This document shows positions 9,925 to 18,154 of a stretch of DNA of 64,000 bases, in pieces. The DNA lies in contig NZ_CP067420.1 of assembly GCF_016653635.2 (NCBI RefSeq), positions 3,994,001-4,058,000 on the forward strand, read 5' to 3'. The translations under genes were made by a program, and so were the position numbers. This stretch comes from Skermanella sp. TT6 (GTDB taxonomy: Bacteria > Pseudomonadota > Alphaproteobacteria > Azospirillales > Azospirillaceae). The notes under the pieces were generated by a model. That model saw nothing but the letters and a program-made list of their open reading frames with translations, was not told the origin of the DNA and ran no database searches. Position 1 is the stretch's first letter, and each line of letters opens with the position of its first letter.

Positions 9925-12480
9925 ATGATCAATAACCGCTTCGGTCTCCGCGAAGAGCCATTCACGATTACGCCTGCCACCCGTTTCACCTACGCGTCGC
10001 AGGAGCATGAGGAAGCTTTCAACGGCTTTACCCTTGCCGTGGTGGCTCGGCGCCGGGTCATGGCTCTCTATGGAGAGACCGGGTCGGGCAAGACGACCCT
10101 GCTGCAGGCACTGCTCGACCAGCTCGAGTCGGAAGGCACGATGGTGCTGGCGATCGCCGCCAGCCCCGGCATGACGGTGGAGGACCTGATCCAGCAGGCC
10201 GGCGGCGAACTGTTCCTGGACGAGAACGGCGGCCAGCCCCTGTCCGACATGGACGCCCTGGTCGAGCGCCTCGAACAGCGTCTGGAGGAGGCCGGCACCG
10301 GCGTCCTGATCGTGGACGAGGCGCAGGAGCTCGATGTCGGCGTTCTGTACGACCTGGTCGAGATGGCGGCATCGGACACCGAGACCGGCCGTTTCCTGCA
10401 GGTGCTGCTGGCGGGTACGCCCGACCTGGAGCGCATGCTGGCGGAACCCGGCCTGGAAGACACCATGCGCCGCCTCGGCGTGACGTACCACCTTCCGCCG
10501 CTGGAGCGGGATCAGGTCGAGTCCTACATCCAGGAGCGCCTCGGCGCCGCCGGCGCGATCAGGGACGACATCTTCGAGCCGGCGGCGATCGAGGCCATCG
10601 CCCATTATTCCGGCGGCCTGCTGCAATTGGTCAACACGCTGGCGGACGTCGCCGTGAGCGGCGCCTCCCGTGCCGGCGAACGGACGATCACGCGCGCCCG
10701 GGTCGAGCAGGTGGCCCACGACCTCGGCCTGCAGCCCGTCCATGAGCTGCAACCCGTCCAACCCGCGGGTCCGATCCGGACCGAGGTGCAGGAACCGGTC
10801 GCTCGCATCCGGCCGTCCCCTCCGCCGCCGGCCGCCCCTCCCCAATCCGCGCCGACCCAGTTTACGCCCGCGCCGCCGACGCCGCCGCGCGCCGCTCCGC
10901 CGCCGGACCCGTTCGGCCACGCGCCCCGTCATCCCGTCCAGGCGCCCCTGCCGCACGATGAGGAAGACAGGCCGGCCCCTGTCCACCGGCACCCCGCCCG
11001 CGGGGCGGAGCCGGTTCACGACTCCTATCCGTCCTGGGACGATGGCGAACAACGGACGCCTCCGCCGTTGCGCCGCAGTGCGGGCGCCCCCCTGACCGCA
11101 TCGGCGTATGCGCACGACCGTCCCGAACCGGAAGCCCGGCGCCGACGCTGGCCGCAGGTCGCGGCCAGCGTGCTGGCGCTGCTGGCCGGCGCGGGCATCG
11201 CGGCGGCACTGCTGGAGCCCCAGGCCGTCCAGCAGCTCTATGCCCGGGCGACCGGCGACCAGGTCACCTGGGGTTCCGAACCGCCGCCCTCCGAAACCGC
11301 CGCCTTGCCACCGGAGACGGACTGGGAGTCGCAGCCACCCGTCCCGGTGGCACCTCCCCCGGTTCCCCAGCCGGCCCAGCCGCCAGCCGCGGCGGCGCCC
11401 CCGCTCCCGGCGCCGGCCCCGCAACCGGCACCGGCCGCAGCGCCCCCGGCACCGCCCGCGCCGGCCCTCTCCGCCGAAGCGGCCAACGAGCAGCGCGTCA
11501 CCGAGCTGGTGAACCGGGCGAACAGGTATGTGGAGCAGCGACTGCTGACCACGCCCCCGGGCGGCAATGCCTTCGAGGTCTACCGGCAGATCGTCCAGAT
11601 CGCCCCGCAGGATCCCCGCGCGGCGACGATCCTGGCGACCATCAAGGACACCTACCGGCGCTGGGGCGTCACGGCGGAAGAGCGGGGGCAGTTCGACAAC
11701 GCGGCCAGCTTCTATCGCCGCGGCCTGACGGTCGATCCGGCCGACCAGGCCCTGCAGGCGCATCTCCGGGATTTGGACGCCAAGCGCCAGGCCGCCGTCG
11801 CCGCGGAAGCCGCCTCCCCGCCCGCGGCGCCGACCGCCGGGACCGCCGTCGCCCCGCCGGCGGCGGACCAGATCCTGCGCCTTCCGCCGGACTACGACGA
11901 GGGTGCCGATCGCGCCGGCGCCGCGTCCGACCTGCCGCCCGCCGCGCCCAACCGTTTCGTGACCCGCGAGGACATGCTCCAGGCCTTTCAGCAGCCTGCG
12001 GTTCTGGAAGCGGTCATCCAGGCCGGCCGAGACATCGATTACGAACTGCCCGACGGCAAGACCGCCCTGATGCTCGCGTCGGAGCAAGGCAACGCCCAGG
12101 CCGTCCGCCGGCTGCTCGGCGCCGGCGCCGCTCCCAACGCGCGCAGCCGCAACGGGGGCACCGCCCTGATGTATGCCTCTTCGATCGGCAACAACGCCAT
12201 CGTGCGCGCCCTGATCCAGGCCGGCGGTTCGGTGAATTCCATGAACGTGGAGGGCAAGACCGCCCTGATGGCCGCCGCGTCGCGCGGGCAGGTCGAAACC
12301 GTCCGCATCCTGCTGGAGAACGGCGCCAACGTCGGCACCACCAGCATCCACGGCCGCAACGCGCTGAGCTATGCGCAGGAAGGCGGCCATCGCGCGGTCG
12401 TCGACCTGCTGAACACCTTCGATCCCCAGGCGAGTTCGCGGCGTTCCGCCCTCGATAACCAAGTCGGACAACTGAACTGA
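9925..12480 (+). CDS. Membrane-anchored AAA+ ATPase (ExeA-like) fused to ankyrin repeats
   Basis: An 851-residue multidomain protein. Residues 1-265 are an ExeA/GspA-type AAA+ ATPase: Walker A GETGSGKTT (50-58), Walker B VLIVDEAQE (127-135), sensor region LLAGTPDLERML. Residues 280-400 are a proline-rich linker. One helix (411-430), preceded by RRRRWP, crosses the membrane. A second Pro/Ala-rich linker leads to a TPR-like region (about 500-620). Four ankyrin repeats (about 708-831) end the protein. ExeA-type ATPases work on secretion-pore assembly in the cell wall; ankyrins in place of a peptidoglycan-binding domain are odd. The ATG at 9925 is chosen over a TTG. A lipoprotein gene follows after 5 bp. 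Confidence 0.85.
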   Translation: MINNRFGLREEPFTITPATRFTYASQEHEEAFNGFTLAVVARRRVMALYGETGSGKTTLLQALLDQLESEGTMVLAIAASPGMTVEDLIQQAGGELFLDENGGQPLSDMDALVERLEQRLEEAGTGVLIVDEAQELDVGVLYDLVEMAASDTETGRFLQVLLAGTPDLERMLAEPGLEDTMRRLGVTYHLPPLERDQVESYIQERLGAAGAIRDDIFEPAAIEAIAHYSGGLLQLVNTLADVAVSGASRAGERTITRARVEQVAHDLGLQPVHELQPVQPAGPIRTEVQEPVARIRPSPPPPAAPPQSAPTQFTPAPPTPPRAAPPPDPFGHAPRHPVQAPLPHDEEDRPAPVHRHPARGAEPVHDSYPSWDDGEQRTPPPLRRSAGAPLTASAYAHDRPEPEARRRRWPQVAASVLALLAGAGIAAALLEPQAVQQLYARATGDQVTWGSEPPPSETAALPPETDWESQPPVPVAPPPVPQPAQPPAAAAPPLPAPAPQPAPAAAPPAPPAPALSAEAANEQRVTELVNRANRYVEQRLLTTPPGGNAFEVYRQIVQIAPQDPRAATILATIKDTYRRWGVTAEERGQFDNAASFYRRGLTVDPADQALQAHLRDLDAKRQAAVAAEAASPPAAPTAGTAVAPPAADQILRLPPDYDEGADRAGAASDLPPAAPNRFVTREDMLQAFQQPAVLEAVIQAGRDIDYELPDGKTALMLASEQGNAQAVRRLLGAGAAPNARSRNGGTALMYASSIGNNAIVRALIQAGGSVNSMNVEGKTALMAAASRGQVETVRILLENGANVGTTSIHGRNALSYAQEGGHRAVVDLLNTFDPQASSRRSALDNQVGQLN

Positions 12481-12485
12481 TCATC

Positions 12486-13019
12486 ATGAAACTGCATCGC
12501 ATCGGCGCCGCCCTGGCGGCGCTTTTCGCGCTGGCCGCCTGCGAGGATTACGGCCGGGTCACCCAGACCCAGGTCGATCCCGCGTACAACCCGGACGAAC
12601 TGGGCTATGCCGGCGGCCGGAACGCCACGCTGACCACGCTGATCTATGGCAACCCGAGCGATGTCGGCGCCGCGCAGTTCGCGAGTCAGGTCCTGGCCTC
12701 GATGAACCGCGTCCATGTCGGCGCCAGCCTGAAGTTCGCCCAGGATGCCGGGCCGGGCGGCCAGGACCTGTACAAGGTCGTGATGGTTTTCAATCCGGTC
12801 AATCAGGTGATCGACGCGGAACTCTGCGCCGCCCAGATCCCGCCGTCGCAGCCCTTCGACGAGGATGTGACCGTTAGGGCAGCCTATTGCCGCGGTGGAC
12901 GGGCGCTGACCGGTGCCATCGGCACGATCGAGGCGGAGGATGCCGCCAAGCCGGACCGCATGGACCGGTTCATCCGGGATCTGACCTTCACCCTGTTCCC
13001 GCCGAACAAGGGATCCTGA
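12486..13019 (+). CDS. Lipoprotein of unknown function
   Basis: A 177-residue protein with a lipoprotein signal (ALFALAACEDYG, lipobox LAAC, Cys about 19). The mature part is hydrophilic with no family I recognise; it has short repeats of strand-like segments such as LYKVVMVFNPVNQVIDAELC. It begins 5 bp after the stop of the AAA+/ankyrin gene, so the two are almost certainly co-transcribed and may act together at the envelope. Its stop is only 2 bp from that of the convergent Hyf-like gene, leaving no room for an intervening terminator. Confidence 0.75.
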   Translation: MKLHRIGAALAALFALAACEDYGRVTQTQVDPAYNPDELGYAGGRNATLTTLIYGNPSDVGAAQFASQVLASMNRVHVGASLKFAQDAGPGGQDLYKVVMVFNPVNQVIDAELCAAQIPPSQPFDEDVTVRAAYCRGGRALTGAIGTIEAEDAAKPDRMDRFIRDLTFTLFPPNKGS

Positions 13020-13021
13020 CG

Positions 13022-13537
13022 TTACTTCGCGGCCTCCACCAGGGCCACCAGCCCGGCGAGCAGGTCGATCGGGCGCGGCGGGCAGCCGGGGATGTGCAGG
13101 TCGACCGGAACCACCGCGCCCACCCCTCCGACGATGCCGTAGCTGCCCTTGAACAGGCCGCCGTCCAGGGCGCAGCCGCCGACCGCGACGACCCATTTCG
13201 GATCGGGCGTGGCATCCCAGGTGCGGAACAGGGCGTCCCGCATGTTGGCGGTCACCGGTCCGGTCACCATCAGCACGTCGGCGTGCCGGGGCGAGGCGAC
13301 GAACCGCATCCCGAAGCGCTCCAGGTCGTAGATCACGTTGTTGAGCGCGTGGATCTCCAGCTCGCAGCCGTTGCACGACCCGGCATCCACCTGGCGGATC
13401 GACAGGCTCCGCCCCAGGCGCGTGCGGGACGCCCGGTCGAGGCGGCCCGCCAGCTCCTCGATGCCGGTTTCGGCGGGCGCCGGCCCCTTCATCGTGACGG
13501 GCCCTCGGAGCAGGTTCCGGGCGATTGTCTTCAGCAT
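13022..13537 (-). CDS. Hyf/Hyc-type small subunit (NuoB/HyfI-like)
   Basis: A 171-residue homologue of NuoB and of the small subunit of group-4 membrane hydrogenases. Four cysteines suited to one [4Fe-4S] cluster are present: Cys55 and Cys58 (SCNGCE), Cys122 (VGGCALDGG) and Cys152 (IPGCPPRP). It should sit at the interface with the large subunit encoded upstream (9-bp spacing) and pass electrons there. It is the last gene of the six-gene cluster. The electron-transfer cluster is kept although the Ni-Fe site of the partner is lost. Confidence 0.88.
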   Translation of the reverse strand: MLKTIARNLLRGPVTMKGPAPAETGIEELAGRLDRASRTRLGRSLSIRQVDAGSCNGCELEIHALNNVIYDLERFGMRFVASPRHADVLMVTGPVTANMRDALFRTWDATPDPKWVVAVGGCALDGGLFKGSYGIVGGVGAVVPVDLHIPGCPPRPIDLLAGLVALVEAAK

Positions 13538-13546
13538 GGCGTCGTC

Positions 13547-15055
13547 CTACAGGTCGTGCCCCGAATAGGAACAGTTGAAGCTCTTGTTGCACAGCGGGAA
13601 GTCGGCGACGATGTTGCCCTCGATCGCGGCCTCCAGCAGCGGCCACTGGAACCAGGACGGGTCGCGCGGGTGGCACCGGGTCACGATGCCGTCCTCGCGC
13701 AGGGCGACCCAGGTCATGATCTCGCCCCGGAAGCTTTCCACCAGCGCCATCCCCTGCCCCGCGGCGGCGGGAACCGCCGCGTGGACCGGCCCCTCCGGAA
13801 GGCGGTCGAGGATCTGGGCGATCAGGCCCAGGCTCGCCTCCACCTCCCGGATGCGGACCCAGACCCGGGCATTGACGTCGCCGTCGATGAACACGGGCAC
13901 GTCGAACTCCAGGTCGCCGTACGGCGCATATCCCGGGCTGCGCCGGGCGTCGTGCGCCCGGCCCGACGCACGCCCGACATGGCCCCCGGCGCCGAAGCGG
14001 CGGACCAGTTCGGTCACCACGCGCCCGGTCGAGACCGTCCGGTCCTGGAGCGAGGCCTTCTCGTCGTAGGTATGGATCAGCGGCGGGAAAACCTCCCGCA
14101 GGTCGGCCACCAGCCGCGTCAGCACCTGCTTTCCGTCTTCCGCCAGGTCGACCGCCACCCCGCCGGGGATCACCCGGTCCATCATGAGGCGGTGGCCGAA
14201 GCAGGCGTCGGCCGCCCGCAGCACCTTCTCCCGCAGCAGCCCGCATTCCGCCAGCATGTAGGCGAAGGCGGCGTCGTTGCAGATCGCCCCGATGTCGCCG
14301 AGATGGTTGGCCAGCCGCTCCAGCTCGGCCATCAGCGCCCGCAGCCAGACCGCCCGCGCCGGGACCGTGGCGCCCGTGGCCGACTCGACGGCCCGCGCGA
14401 AGGCATAGGAGTGCGCGACCGTGCTGTCGCCCGAAACCCGGGCCGAGAGCTTGGCGACCTCGGCGACCGAGCGGCCGCCCATCAGCCATTCGGTTCCCTT
14501 GTGGACGTAGCCCAGCCGCTGCTCCAGCCGGACCACCGTCTCGCCGTTGCAGGTGAAGCGGAAATGGCCCGGCTCGATGATGCCGGCATGGACGGGTCCG
14601 ACCGGGATCTGGTGCAGGCCCGGCCCCTCGACCGGCAGGAAGGGATAGGGTTCGGGATGGCCCAGCGGATCGGGCGGGTCCGCCGAGAGCGGCAGCCGGA
14701 TCGGCCAGGAGTCGTGGTCGAGCCAGGGGCGCGGATCCACCAGCGACTCGGCCGTGACTCCGAACAGGTCCTGCGCCGCGCGCTCCAGCCGGATCGCTCC
14801 GGGCCGGGCCCCGCCGACCGAGGGAAAGCGTCCCTCCGGACAGGCCAGCGAAACCACGGCGACGGTCCCCGGCCCCTCGTCGCGCAGGGCCATGTGGACG
14901 ATGCCGGTATCGGCCCACAGCCCCACCAGGGACCAGTCCGGCTTGTCCGCCAGGGTCGCGACCAGCGCGCTCCAGGCCTCGCGGTCCAGGTCGAAGCGCG
15001 GGAACGGCCGGTGGTTCTCGGCGCGGGTCCCGATCGAATCGAGATGGTCGAGCAT
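13547..15055 (-). CDS. Hydrogenase large-subunit-like protein without Ni-Fe ligands (HyfG/HycE-like)
   Basis: A 502-residue fusion of a NuoC-like domain (about 1-150) with a NuoD/HycE-like domain. The block LGYVHKGTEWL is typical of the family. The first Ni-Fe motif, RVCGICG in real hydrogenases, reads RVSGDST here (206-212), so both cysteines are serine. The C-terminal DPCxxC site is replaced by FNCSYS. It therefore cannot bind the Ni-Fe centre and matches energy-converting-hydrogenase-related (Ehr) proteins. A GGAGG site precedes the ATG at 15055. The reaction at the altered site is unknown. Confidence 0.88.
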   Translation of the reverse strand: MLDHLDSIGTRAENHRPFPRFDLDREAWSALVATLADKPDWSLVGLWADTGIVHMALRDEGPGTVAVVSLACPEGRFPSVGGARPGAIRLERAAQDLFGVTAESLVDPRPWLDHDSWPIRLPLSADPPDPLGHPEPYPFLPVEGPGLHQIPVGPVHAGIIEPGHFRFTCNGETVVRLEQRLGYVHKGTEWLMGGRSVAEVAKLSARVSGDSTVAHSYAFARAVESATGATVPARAVWLRALMAELERLANHLGDIGAICNDAAFAYMLAECGLLREKVLRAADACFGHRLMMDRVIPGGVAVDLAEDGKQVLTRLVADLREVFPPLIHTYDEKASLQDRTVSTGRVVTELVRRFGAGGHVGRASGRAHDARRSPGYAPYGDLEFDVPVFIDGDVNARVWVRIREVEASLGLIAQILDRLPEGPVHAAVPAAAGQGMALVESFRGEIMTWVALREDGIVTRCHPRDPSWFQWPLLEAAIEGNIVADFPLCNKSFNCSYSGHDL

Positions 15056-15071
15056 GCGGTCTTCCCTCCCC

Positions 15072-16520
15072 TCAGCCGAGCAACCGGGCGACGGCCTGGA
15101 ACCACTCGACCAGCGGTTCGGGCAGCCAGATGCCCGCGACCAGCACCAGGACCAGATGAAGCGCCATCGGGAACGCGCTGGACGCCGCCGGCGCCGTCGA
15201 TCCCGTCGGCTCGCCGAAGGCCAGCGACTGCAGCCGCAGGATCAGCGCACCGAAGGCGACGACGATGCCGGCGACCAGCGGCAAGGCCAGCAGCGGTTCC
15301 TGGGCGAAAACCGTGGTCACCAGCAGGAACTCGCTGAGGAAGATGCCGAACGGCGGCAGCCCGGCGATCGCCAGGACGCCGGCGACCAGCCCCCAGCCGA
15401 TCGCCGGATGGCTCGCGGTCAGCCCCCAGATCTCGGAGATCCGCTGGGTTCCCTTCACCTGGGTCGCCAGTCCCACGGCGATGAAGATCGCGGACTTGGT
15501 CAGGCTGTGCATGGTCATGTGCAGCAGCCCGGCGAAGTTAGCGATCGGGCCGCCGAACCCGAAGGCGAAGGTGATGATGCCCATATGCTCGATCGAGCTG
15601 TAGGCGAACAGGCGTTTGATGTCCCGCCGCCGGTACAGCATCAAGGCGGCCAGCAGCAGCGAGGCCAAACCCATGACCATCATCAGCGGCCCGGGAGCCA
15701 GCGACTGCCCGTTGGCCGTCATCAGCATCTTGAACCGCAGCACCGCGTAGAGCGCGACGTTCAGCAGCAGCCCGGACAGCACGGCGGAGATCGGCGTCGG
15801 ACCCTCCGCGTGGGCGTCGGGCAGCCAGGCATGCAGGGGCGCCAGACCCACCTTGGTGCCGTAGCCGATCAGGATGAAGACGAAGGCGAGGTTGAGCAGG
15901 TCCGGGCTGACCCGATGGATCTCCAGCATCAGCGCCGACCAGGTCATCGCGGGCATGCCGCCGCCCATCACCGGCCGGGCGGCCAGGAAGATCAGGATCG
16001 TGCCGAACAGGGCCAGCGCGATGCCGACGCCGCACAGGATGAAGTATTTCCACGCCGCCTCGATCGCTTCCGGCGTCCGGTACAGGCTGACCATCAGCAC
16101 GGTGGTCAGCGTCGCCCCCTCGACCGCCACCCAAAGCACGCCCAGATTGTTGGCGAGCAGGGCCAGCAGCATCGTGAAGACGAAGGCCTGGTACATGGCA
16201 TGGTAGAAGCGGACGAACAGCGGGCTCAGCCGTCCCGTCCCGATCTCGTGCTCGATATAGGTGGCGCTGAACAGGGCCGTGGTGAACCCGACGAACGCCG
16301 TCAAAGCCACCAGGTAGATGTTGAAGTCGTCGACCAGGAACAGCGCCGTGCTCTCCGGCCGGTCGGCGAACAGGCTGAGCGAGGCCACCAGGGTGAGCCC
16401 CGAGGCGAGCGAGTTCAGCCGCGACGCCAGCTTGTGGTCCGCCACGGCGGCCAGGACGAGTCCCGCGAGGAACGGCAGCGCCAGGATGACGTGGACTGGA
16501 TTGACCGGAAGCTCGATCAC
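15072..16520 (-). CDS. Proton-translocating antiporter-like subunit (HyfF/NuoN-like)
   Basis: A 482-residue membrane protein of the complex I antiporter (proton_antipo_M) family with about 14 helices. Visible elements are the KVGLAPLHAWLPDAHAEGP block (key lysine and histidine) and RLFAYSSIEHMGI. It would conduct ions in the membrane arm of the Hyf-like complex. Its start ATG overlaps the stop of the HyfE-like gene by 4 bp (ATGA). It lies 16 bp before the large-subunit gene. Confidence 0.88.
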   Translation of the reverse strand: MIELPVNPVHVILALPFLAGLVLAAVADHKLASRLNSLASGLTLVASLSLFADRPESTALFLVDDFNIYLVALTAFVGFTTALFSATYIEHEIGTGRLSPLFVRFYHAMYQAFVFTMLLALLANNLGVLWVAVEGATLTTVLMVSLYRTPEAIEAAWKYFILCGVGIALALFGTILIFLAARPVMGGGMPAMTWSALMLEIHRVSPDLLNLAFVFILIGYGTKVGLAPLHAWLPDAHAEGPTPISAVLSGLLLNVALYAVLRFKMLMTANGQSLAPGPLMMVMGLASLLLAALMLYRRRDIKRLFAYSSIEHMGIITFAFGFGGPIANFAGLLHMTMHSLTKSAIFIAVGLATQVKGTQRISEIWGLTASHPAIGWGLVAGVLAIAGLPPFGIFLSEFLLVTTVFAQEPLLALPLVAGIVVAFGALILRLQSLAFGEPTGSTAPAASSAFPMALHLVLVLVAGIWLPEPLVEWFQAVARLLG

Positions 16521-17179
16521 CGGCGCTCACCGCGGAAATTCTCCAAGGTGTGCAGGTCGAGGGTGTCGAACCGCTCCCGGATGTGGAAGAAGAAGATGCC
16601 GAAGATGATGAAGGCGACCATCACCGCGAAGGCGACCAGCATCTCGACGATCAGGGGCATCCCCTCCACGCCGATGGCGGCCAGGATCAGCCCGTTCTCC
16701 AGCGACATGAAGCCCACGACCTGCCCGATCGCGTTGCGCCGGGTGATCATGGTAAGCAGCCCCAGCAGGACCACCGACAGCGCCAGGGCCAGGTCCTCGC
16801 GGGTCAGCGCCGTCACGTCGGCGGTGACAGGCAGGACCAGCAGGATCGACAGCGTCACGAGGCTGACGCCCCCGATCATGGTCGGCCCGACGCCCAGCGA
16901 CGTGTCGACCGTCCGGCGGATGTTCAGCCGGTCGATCACGCGGTGCAGCGCCACCGGGATCGCGATCGCCTTCATGCTGAGCGCCAGGAGCGCCGTGATG
17001 TAGAGGTGCGGGGCGTCCTGGATGTAGCCCTGCCACGCGGCCGCCGCCGCCAGGACCACCGATTGCAGGGCGAATGCCTGGATGATCGCGAACAGCCGGC
17101 GCTGGTAGAGCAGCGCGAAGCTCATCAGCAGCACGACCGCACCGAGCATATGGGCTATGTCATAATGGATCCCGGGCAT
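16517..17179 (-). CDS. Membrane subunit HyfE/NuoK-like
   Basis: A 220-residue protein with about six hydrophobic segments, homologous to HyfE, a longer relative of NuoK. The C-terminal region FMSLENGLILAAIGVEGMPL carries the conserved membrane glutamate of NuoK-like proteins (shorter part: SLENGLILAA). The tail becomes hydrophilic (HIRERFDTLDLHTLENF). It is translationally coupled to the next gene by ATGA and lies 9 bp after the HyfC-like gene. Confidence 0.87.
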   Translation of the reverse strand: MPGIHYDIAHMLGAVVLLMSFALLYQRRLFAIIQAFALQSVVLAAAAAWQGYIQDAPHLYITALLALSMKAIAIPVALHRVIDRLNIRRTVDTSLGVGPTMIGGVSLVTLSILLVLPVTADVTALTREDLALALSVVLLGLLTMITRRNAIGQVVGFMSLENGLILAAIGVEGMPLIVEMLVAFAVMVAFIIFGIFFFHIRERFDTLDLHTLENFRGERR

Positions 17180-17188
17180 GCCGGCGCC

Positions 17189-18154
17189 TCACAATCCGGT
17201 CGAAACATAGAGGAAGATGGCGCCCAGCAGGCTGAGCAGCAGCGCACCGCCGAGGAACTCGCCATAGCGGAAGACGCGCATCTTGGCGATGCCGGTCTCG
17301 AACAGCGCCAGCAGGACCGCGCCGCAAGCCAGCTTCAGCACGAACGTCACCAGCCCGATCGCGAGGTCGAGCGGCCCTTGCCCCGGTTCGGCTATCCCCC
17401 AGGGGAGGAAGATGCAGGCGATCAGCGCCATGTAGAGCACCAGCTTCAGCATGCTGGCGGCCTCGATCAGGGCCAGGTGCCGGCCAGAATATTCCAGCAC
17501 CATGGCCTCGTGGACCATGGTCAGCTCCAGGTGGGTCGCGGGATTGTCCACTGGGATCCGGGCGTTCTCGGCGATCGCGACCATCAGAAGGGAGATCAGG
17601 GCCAGCCCCAGGGAGATCCGCAGCCCGACGCCCCCCGCCAGCATGAAATCCACGATCAGCGACAGCGACGTGGTCCTTACCAGGATCGCGATGGAGAAGA
17701 TCACCATCAGCATGGCCGGCTCGGCCAGCGTCGCGATCATCATCTCGCGCGAAGATCCCAGCCCGCCGAAGCTCGTCCCCACGTCCATCCCGGCCAGCGC
17801 CAGGAAGAACCGCGCGCTCGCCAGCAGGGCGACGAGGGCTATCAGGTCGGCGGTCGCGGTCAGGGCCAGGGCCGTGGTGAAGGTCGGCACAAGGGCCGCC
17901 GCCAGCCAGATCGCGGTGAACACCAGGTAAGGCGTCACCCGGAACAGCCAGGACGCGTTCTCCGCCAGCACGACGTCCTTCCGCAGCAGCCTTGAGAGGT
18001 CGCGGTAGGGCTGGACCAGCGGCGGCCCGCGGCGGCCGAGCAGGCGGGCCTTGACGACCCGCACCAGGCCCGTCAGCCCGGGGGCGAGCGCCAGCACCAG
18101 GAGCATCTGGACGACCTGGAAAATGCCTGCAAGCAGGGCCTGGACGAAGATCAT
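17189..18154 (-). CDS. Membrane subunit HyfC/NuoH-like
   Basis: A 321-residue polytopic homologue of NuoH/HyfC/HycD, the subunit joining the hydrophilic and membrane arms. Family marks are the RRGPPLVQPYRDLSRLLRKD loop (seen as GPPLVQPYRDL), ENARIPVDNPATHLELTMVHE (seen as IPVDNPATHLELT) and EAMVLEYSG. The ATG at 18154 shares ATGA with the stop of the HyfB-like gene, so the two are coupled. Confidence 0.9.
   Translation of the reverse strand: MIFVQALLAGIFQVVQMLLVLALAPGLTGLVRVVKARLLGRRGPPLVQPYRDLSRLLRKDVVLAENASWLFRVTPYLVFTAIWLAAALVPTFTTALALTATADLIALVALLASARFFLALAGMDVGTSFGGLGSSREMMIATLAEPAMLMVIFSIAILVRTTSLSLIVDFMLAGGVGLRISLGLALISLLMVAIAENARIPVDNPATHLELTMVHEAMVLEYSGRHLALIEAASMLKLVLYMALIACIFLPWGIAEPGQGPLDLAIGLVTFVLKLACGAVLLALFETGIAKMRVFRYGEFLGGALLLSLLGAIFLYVSTGL

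Noticed and set aside
9739-12471. A 910-codon open frame on the minus strand
   Set aside because: It lies opposite the AAA+/ankyrin gene, whose protein has clear Walker and ankyrin motifs. The antisense protein is Arg/Gly-rich without domains, as expected from high GC.
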